Assembly: GCF_964204645.1 (NCBI RefSeq)
Contig: NC_134033.1
Coordinates: 8,034,231-8,094,230 of the forward strand
Length of the DNA: 60,000 bases
Direction of reading: 5' to 3'
Origin: Tubulanus polymorphus
Taxonomy: Eukaryota > Nemertea > Palaeonemertea > Tubulaniformes > Tubulanidae
Part shown: positions 55,547 to 60,000 of the stretch, piece after piece
Layout: each line of letters starts with the position of its first letter
Position numbering within the stretch: the stretch's first letter is position 1
The notes under the pieces: generated by a model
Seen by the model: only the letters and a program-made list of their open reading frames with translations
Told to the model about the DNA's origin: nothing
The model's database searches: none
Program-made: the position numbers and the translations under genes

Positions 55547-56936
55547 TTAAAATTTAAAATATAATATTCCTCCGATTACAATTCCTATACAAGTTATAGC
55601 TAATTTAGTATTTTCATGGGATTTATTATCATCATTTAGTTTAATTATATCATGTTGAATAATATCAGTTTTTATATTTTCCGATGTATTGTAATCTTTT
55701 ATTTTAGAATCATTATATAATTTAATATTATTAGTTTTAGTTTCAGTTGATTGAATGTGTTTTTTTATTTTTTTCACCTTCCATTAATTTTGGAGCAGTA
55801 ATAATCTTTTTATTTATATCATTTAATCCAAATGAATTATTTATTGTTGCAGTTTTAATTAGATTATTATAACCAATTATATTTCCCATCTTAAGTACTA
55901 AATCATCAGAAATAATTAATAGATTAGGGCCTATACAATAATTTAATCTAATATGTGATTTATCTAAATAATTTTAATATCTTACAATGTTTTCTGGAAT
56001 CGATCTATTTTTATCATTATGAATTGAATCTTCAAATAATACTTTGAATTGTTTCTGTGTATCAAATGATGTATTTAAATTTCCAATTATTGGGGATCTT
56101 GTTTCAACCTGTGATCCTAGAATACATATCAAATAAGTTCTAATAGATTGATTTATTCTTTCTATACCTGATTTAGTAAAACCTTCACTATTTTCTAAAA
56201 TGAAATAAACCCAACCATTATTGTTTTCTTGTTTTAAATTATCATAAAATGTCGGTAATTTATTGAAATTTAATGTTTCTAAATCCTTTGTTTCTATTTT
56301 ACCATAACCTAGTTTATTACTATAGATATTATAAAAACTATTAGATGGTATGGGAAGTGCACAATATTCTGCAATCTTTTTAGGGCAAGGAAGTGATCTT
56401 ATTGTTCCAATTTTTGTACTAAAATCAGAATTATTTATATCTATATTAACTTCATTACAAATTTTATAAAACTTTGACAAATTAATATTATTATCTAATT
56501 CTTTAAAATACCTAGATCCTGGTAAAGCGCACTCTAATTCATTTAATATTATTCTGATTTGAAAGTATGTATGAAATCTAAATAAACTTTGAATTAATTT
56601 ATATTTAGAATTATTCAAATGATCATTCCAACTTATTCCACATCCTGTTGTTGCACAATAAACAGCAAAATTTAATTGGTTCTGCCAATACTTCATATTA
56701 GATTTTAATAACCATTGTTTTTCATCTTTCAATTTTTTAAAATTAATTAAATAAACATGAAATATATTTTCCATCTTTGCATTAAAATTATTAGTTTCAG
56801 TAACATAAATTTCTAAATTAGTTAATGAATCTAAAACTTCATTTCTATATGTAATATCTTTATTAAAATCTATTGCAGGAATATTATATTTAATTGATTT
56901 ATTATATTGGAAAGCTTTTGGAAAACTATCTACCAT
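55547..56936 (-). pseudogene. Conserved Polinton structural-cluster protein; stop and frameshift
   Basis: 320 residues are open from 56936, then TAA at 55974-55976. The same frame continues about 65 codons (with LIISDDLVLKMGNIIGYNN), and a shift in an A-run near 55765 leads to the last frame ending in a membrane helix (LAITCIGIVIGGILYF) at 55547. Signature blocks are KYWQNQLNFAVYCATTGCGI and INQSIRTYLICILGSQVETR. I recognise these from unnamed proteins in cnidarian and other invertebrate Polintons, but know no function. A virion component is the likely role, given its position between capsid and penton genes. Full length about 460 codons. Confidence 0.75.
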
Positions 56937-56952
56937 TTATATAATTAAAAAA

Positions 56953-57388
56953 TTAATAATTTATTAATTCTTTTAATAATTTATCTTGTTCTTCAACTGT
57001 TATATGACCATTTAAACTTATTATATAATCTAGTGTATTCTTTAATTTATTAATCTCTTTTATATTAGTTTTAATTATTTCTTTATTACTTTTTATACTT
57101 AATTTTGAACTTATACCAGTTAAAACACTTGAACTTAATCCTAATACGCCAATTGATATAGCTAAAGGTGTTAATGGGCTGAATATTGCTAGAAATGTTA
57201 TTACAGAACTAATTCTAACTGAACCACTTATAATCAAATAATATATAATTTTACTTTTTTAGATATTTTTTCTTTTTAACTTTTAAGTCACTTTCAAATT
57301 CTAATATTTGTTTTTCTAAATATGTTTTTAATTTAGTTTTATTTATATCATGAGGAATAATATCAATATTATCAACTTTATCATCCAT
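56953..57388 (-). pseudogene. Coiled-coil/two-helix membrane protein, frameshifted
   Basis: A 45-residue frame starts at ATG 57388 (motif TTTTTTGTTAAATAAATGG) and is a lysine-rich coiled coil (KTYLEKQILEFESDLKVKKK) stopping at 57251. The second frame (about 57240-56953) has no ATG. It begins with hydrophobic segments (VITFLAIFSPLTPLAISIGV) and ends in another coiled coil (IKEINKLKNTLDYIISLNGH). The two halves are probably one gene split by a one-base shift near 57250. Membrane protein of the virion is inferred. Confidence 0.65.
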
Positions 57389-57413
57389 TTATTTAACAAA
57401 AAATAATAAATAA

Positions 57414-57836
57414 TTAATTAGTAAACTTATAAGCAACAAATATAACAATAACAGTTCCGCCTAAAATCCATATTATTTCATATTTCTTCTGTTCATTACT
57501 TGGGGTAAAATAATCTGATAATTTAGGCTTGTATAGATGTAATTTTTCTTTATTGGTTACTGCGTTATATAAACTCATTGCATCATCAACTGATTGAAAA
57601 TCTCTATGTGAAATCTTCTGATCATATAATTCTTTGTTAATATAATCCATATAGTTTTGTCTTTTTTCTCTATATTCTTCTGCTGCTTTATTGTATTTCT
57701 CTAATGCTAAGTTATGTCTTCTTTGTTCTCCTAATGAACTATTTTTATCAATATGCTTGAATAAATATCCACCACCAGTAAATGCTAAAGCGTTAACAAT
57801 TGCCGATCCTATAATAGTTATAATTGCAGAAGCCAT
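57414..57836 (-). CDS. Membrane protein with terminal helices and central coiled coil
   Basis: 140 residues, intact. Hydrophobic N-terminus (IITIIGSAIVNALAFTGGGY), a charged central coiled coil (ALEKYNKAAEEYREKRQNYM), the block PKLSDYFTPSNEQKKYEI, and a C-terminal membrane helix (IIWILGGTVIVIFVAYKF). I recognise the NALAFTGG and SNEQKKYEI blocks as recurring in invertebrate Polintons. Function unknown. Start motif TTTTTTTGCTAAATAAATGG. Confidence 0.7.
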   Translation of the reverse strand: MASAIITIIGSAIVNALAFTGGGYLFKHIDKNSSLGEQRRHNLALEKYNKAAEEYREKRQNYMDYINKELYDQKISHRDFQSVDDAMSLYNAVTNKEKLHLYKPKLSDYFTPSNEQKKYEIIWILGGTVIVIFVAYKFTN

Positions 57837-57860
57837 TTATTTAGCAAAAAAATTATGCAT

Positions 57861-58082
57861 TTATATGGGAGGAATATATTTTTGTTTTTCTAAATAATCA
57901 ATAGTTAAATTAGATAAAGTAACTGCTAATGTTAATTTTAAAATATCATTTATATCAAATCTATCAACATTAACACTTCCCATTTTAAATACTTTTTTTA
58001 ATACCATTGAATAACCAACAGTTCCAACTGATAGTAATGCGCCATTATATAATCCAGTTATTATCCACTTATTATCACTCAT
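57861..58082 (-). CDS. Small hydrophobic protein
   Basis: 73 residues. Two hydrophobic stretches (ITGLYNGALLSVGTVGYSMV and ILKLTLAVTLSNLTIDYL) and a KYIPP end. Its ATG directly follows the stop of the upstream gene (TAAATG), and the T-tract motif lies inside that gene's last codons. Probably a virion membrane or minor structural protein. Confidence 0.6.
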   Translation of the reverse strand: MSDNKWIITGLYNGALLSVGTVGYSMVLKKVFKMGSVNVDRFDINDILKLTLAVTLSNLTIDYLEKQKYIPPI

Positions 58083-58439
58083 TTATTTATCAAAAAAATT
58101 ACTATCTTCAAAATATTTAGTTATCTTATTTATAATTATTTCAACATTTATTTCATTACTAGTTTCATTTGTATATATTTCAATTATTATTTTTTTAATA
58201 TCATCGATGATAAAATCTTCATCTAATTCATAATATCTTAAAGATTCTCTAATTAAATTAGTAATCTTTTCTACATTTAAAGTTTCTTTATCTATTGTTT
58301 TTTCAAACTCAAATGTTGTTTCATTAGAAAATGTGATATTTTTGATATGTGTAATTACATCATTAATGTTAAATTTCATTTCTTTCTCACGTTTAAAATC
58401 AAACCCAAAACATATACTCGGTCCAACAGTTATATTCAT
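58083..58439 (-). CDS. Small acidic helical protein, unknown
   Basis: 118 residues, no recognised domain. Isoleucine-rich, with acidic helices (DEDFIIDDIKKIIIEIY). The start has TTTTTTCACTATATAAATG. The last residues (FFDK) encode the next gene's start motif. Intact. Confidence 0.5.
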   Translation of the reverse strand: MNITVGPSICFGFDFKREKEMKFNINDVITHIKNITFSNETTFEFEKTIDKETLNVEKITNLIRESLRYYELDEDFIIDDIKKIIIEIYTNETSNEINVEIIINKITKYFEDSNFFDK

Positions 58440-58455
58440 TTATATAGTGAAAAAA

Positions 58456-59108
58456 TTACTCTCTACATCTTATAACTAATTCATAAATTACAGGAAAGTT
58501 ATTCAAATCAATTAAATATCCATTGTGATTTCTTATTTCTAACTTAAAATTATTAAATTTTGGAATACAAGGTTTGAAATCACATTCTGTTAAATTATAA
58601 TTTATTTGAGTTCCAAATTGTTTAACATTTTTTAGCGGTAAAATATTTAGTATACTACACTACAAATTGTTTCTTTAGTTGCTTTAATTCCTAACATTTT
58701 AGCCAGTGGTTTGTTTACCATAAATTTATGTTGTTCATTAGATATCTTTATTCTTATTTTATTAGGACTATCAATTTTATTAAATTTAATTTCAAATACA
58801 GAAGTACCCCCGATTTTCAACCGAGCTCTTCTATTAATTTCCTGCGCTAATGTATCTAAATTATATAATCCTGGTTTTAAAAATATATTAAACCATTTAT
58901 CTTTATTTCTCATATAAATCATAAACCCTCTATGTTCAAAAGTTTTATCTGATATATTATAAAAAGAATTACATAAACTTATATTTACTAATTTTAAATC
59001 TACACAATTCTTAAATTCTCTATCTAATTGAACTAGTAAATTATGTGATTTATAATTTGTAAGCCTTCTAGAATCTACAAATATTCTGTATTCTTTTAAT
59101 TCCGCCAT
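58456..59108 (-). pseudogene. Penton-like minor capsid protein, frameshifted
   Basis: The first frame (59108-58647, 153 residues) has the N-terminal block EYRIFVDSRRLTNYKSHNLL and LVNISLCNSFYNISDKTF. This pattern is typical of N-terminal domains of Polinton-type penton proteins. After a shift near 58660, a second frame runs to 58456 with beta-rich sequence ending VIYELVIRCRE, as expected for the C-terminal jelly roll. The total, about 215 codons, is short for the family, so the middle may also be deleted. Pentons close the capsid vertices. Confidence 0.65.
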
Positions 59109-59125
59109 TTATTTTACATATTTTC

Positions 59126-59467
59126 TTATTCGAAATCTATTTCATGGTGCCCTTTTTCATTCTTACCTTTGTATACGAAATAGAAATCACCAGAACATAA
59201 TTCTTCTAAATCTTCACTTGATAATCTATGAAATCTATCCGGTAAATATGTTCTGAATTTATGTGTATTTCCTTTTAATCCTTCATATTCTAAGTGTATA
59301 ACTAATTTATCTCCATATTTGTTAGTAACTGTATCAATATTTGTAATTAGATATTTCTTATGGATTGTTAATTCTGTTAACTTCTTAAATTTATAATCTA
59401 CAGATTTTACATTTGAAGTGTCTTTTATTCTATTTACGAATTCACTGTGTGCTTGTTTACTCTCCAT
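59126..59467 (-). CDS. Small conserved Polinton protein, possible OB-like fold
   Basis: 113 residues, intact. Core ELTIHKKYLITNIDTVTNKY, then GDKLVIHLEYEG and YLPDRFHRLSSEDLEEL. This resembles small proteins encoded beside the polymerase in many invertebrate Polintons. The beta-strand pattern hints at single-stranded DNA binding; that is inference only. Start motif differs from the capsid cluster (AAAATATGTATTATAAATGG). Confidence 0.6.
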   Translation of the reverse strand: MESKQAHSEFVNRIKDTSNVKSVDYKFKKLTELTIHKKYLITNIDTVTNKYGDKLVIHLEYEGLKGNTHKFRTYLPDRFHRLSSEDLEELCSGDFYFVYKGKNEKGHHEIDFE

Positions 59468-59496
59468 TTATAATACATATTTTTATCAAAATTTGA

Positions 59497-60000
59497 TTAA
59501 CACGTTAGAATTCTTTTCATTATCTCGTTCTCTTTTGTTTCTTCTCTTTTAAATTTTAAGTATTCATCTAAATTACATCCATAAGCAACTGTATGAATTC
59601 CATCATCTAAAATATATCTTTTATCATCAAATGGGTTTAGACTTATCTTTTCAATTTCTTCAATAAACATTTCATGATCTTCAGATCTTAAACATCTCAT
59701 CTTATGTTTTCTAACTTCTTCATTGAATATACAATTGATGTAATCTTTGAAATGAATATTCTTTTCTACTACACTTTTGGTTATTCCTTTTAACTTTTTA
59801 GCTTCATGTTCTTTAGTTTTATATGAATACATTTTAGATCTAATACCAATGAATTCAATCATTTCTTCACCGCCTAATTCATCTTTGAATTTACCAGGAA
59901 CTTTTCTATTATCATTGCTAAACAATTCATGATCTTTAGGATAGTTACTGAAATCAAAATGATGTTTTAATGTTTTCAAATCATCAGTTATGTTATCAGT
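59497..60000 (-). CDS. polB: Type B (protein-primed) DNA polymerase, C-terminal part
   Basis: The frame is open to the window edge, so only the last 167 codons are visible; the first in-window ATG-like codon is not the start. Blocks are FDFSNYPKDHELF, EFIGIRSKMYSYK, LKGITKSVVEK and DDKRYILDDGIHTVAYG. They match the thumb and C-terminus of Polinton family B polymerases. The catalytic DTDS box should lie a short way beyond 60000. The enzyme replicates the linear element. Confidence 0.85.
   Translation of the reverse strand, partial: TDNITDDLKTLKHHFDFSNYPKDHELFSNDNRKVPGKFKDELGGEEMIEFIGIRSKMYSYKTKEHEAKKLKGITKSVVEKNIHFKDYINCIFNEEVRKHKMRCLRSEDHEMFIEEIEKISLNPFDDKRYILDDGIHTVAYGCNLDEYLKFKREETKENEIMKRILTC

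Larger units (their letters stand above)
45440..60000. mobile_element. Polinton/Maverick (adintovirus-like) element, left part
   Basis: Diagnostic genes are all present: retroviral-type integrase with chromodomain, FtsK/HerA-type packaging ATPase, double-jelly-roll-like major capsid protein, penton-like protein and type B DNA polymerase. The base composition becomes strongly AT-rich at 45440, exactly where the Pao frame is cut. The right end lies outside the window. No adenain-type maturation protease was seen here. It is an endogenous DNA virus copy with several disabled genes. Confidence 0.9.

Noticed and set aside
50906-56936. Recoding of TAA as a sense codon in the Polinton
   Set aside because: Other genes of the element end in TAA at expected lengths, and frameshifts are also present, so decay is simpler.
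45440-60000. Bacterial or free viral contamination joined to host contig
   Set aside because: The junction falls inside a host retrotransposon, gene decay is advanced and an integrase is present, so chromosomal integration is likelier; reads across the junction would settle it.

Overview
This window is eukaryotic nuclear DNA from an invertebrate animal, probably a marine one. Host genes have spliced, phase-compatible exons. One host gene belongs to the animal mitochondrial TMEM126 family. Most of the rest is transposon debris of animal type: Penelope, non-LTR LINEs, BEL/Pao, MULE/FLYWCH, MITEs and a Polinton. The palindromic word TAGGCCTA recurs in the host part. I cannot name the species.

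Layout. 0.3-2.4 kb: a five-exon FLYWCH/MULE transposase relic. 3.3-5.8 kb: tRNA-like and tandem repeats. 5.8-7.6 kb: a broken Penelope-like element (reverse transcriptase plus GIY-YIG) on the minus strand. 7.8-9.0 kb: a tandem-bearing repeat family that returns inverted at 29.5-34.2 kb. 9.1-10.6 kb: an intact two-exon TMEM126-like gene. 10.6-19.2 kb: mostly gene-free, with two small MITEs and a TA microsatellite. 19.2-28.4 kb: the last four exons of a minus-strand gene for a single-pass membrane protein. Its introns hold a LINE scrap, a foldback repeat, a 31-base minisatellite and a LINE reverse transcriptase remnant. 29.5-36 kb: layered repeats, including a duplicated 550-base unit with one later insertion and a terminal-inverted-repeat element.

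37.0-40.3 kb holds a transposase-like gene of a family I cannot name. It is bracketed by nine exact copies of GTGACGGAAT, four before and five after the gene and none inside it. 40.3-45.4 kb is a decayed BEL/Pao retrotransposon. It is interrupted by a 791-base MITE and then cut off after its RNase H region by the next element.

45.4-60.0 kb is the left part of a Polinton/Maverick (adintovirus-like) element, much more AT-rich than its surroundings. It opens with a long snap-back inverted repeat. Rightward genes come first: zinc finger, HNH nuclease, unknowns, a chromodomain integrase and a packaging ATPase. After a convergence point at 51.5-51.9 kb come leftward genes: major capsid protein, several membrane or coiled-coil proteins, a penton-like protein, and a protein-primed type B DNA polymerase that runs off the window. 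At least six of its genes carry a nonsense codon or frameshift, and the integrase lacks an in-frame start, so this copy is an inactivated but fairly young endogenous virus. Many leftward genes share a T-tract plus TAAATAAATG-like motif at the start codon, resembling a late-promoter signal.
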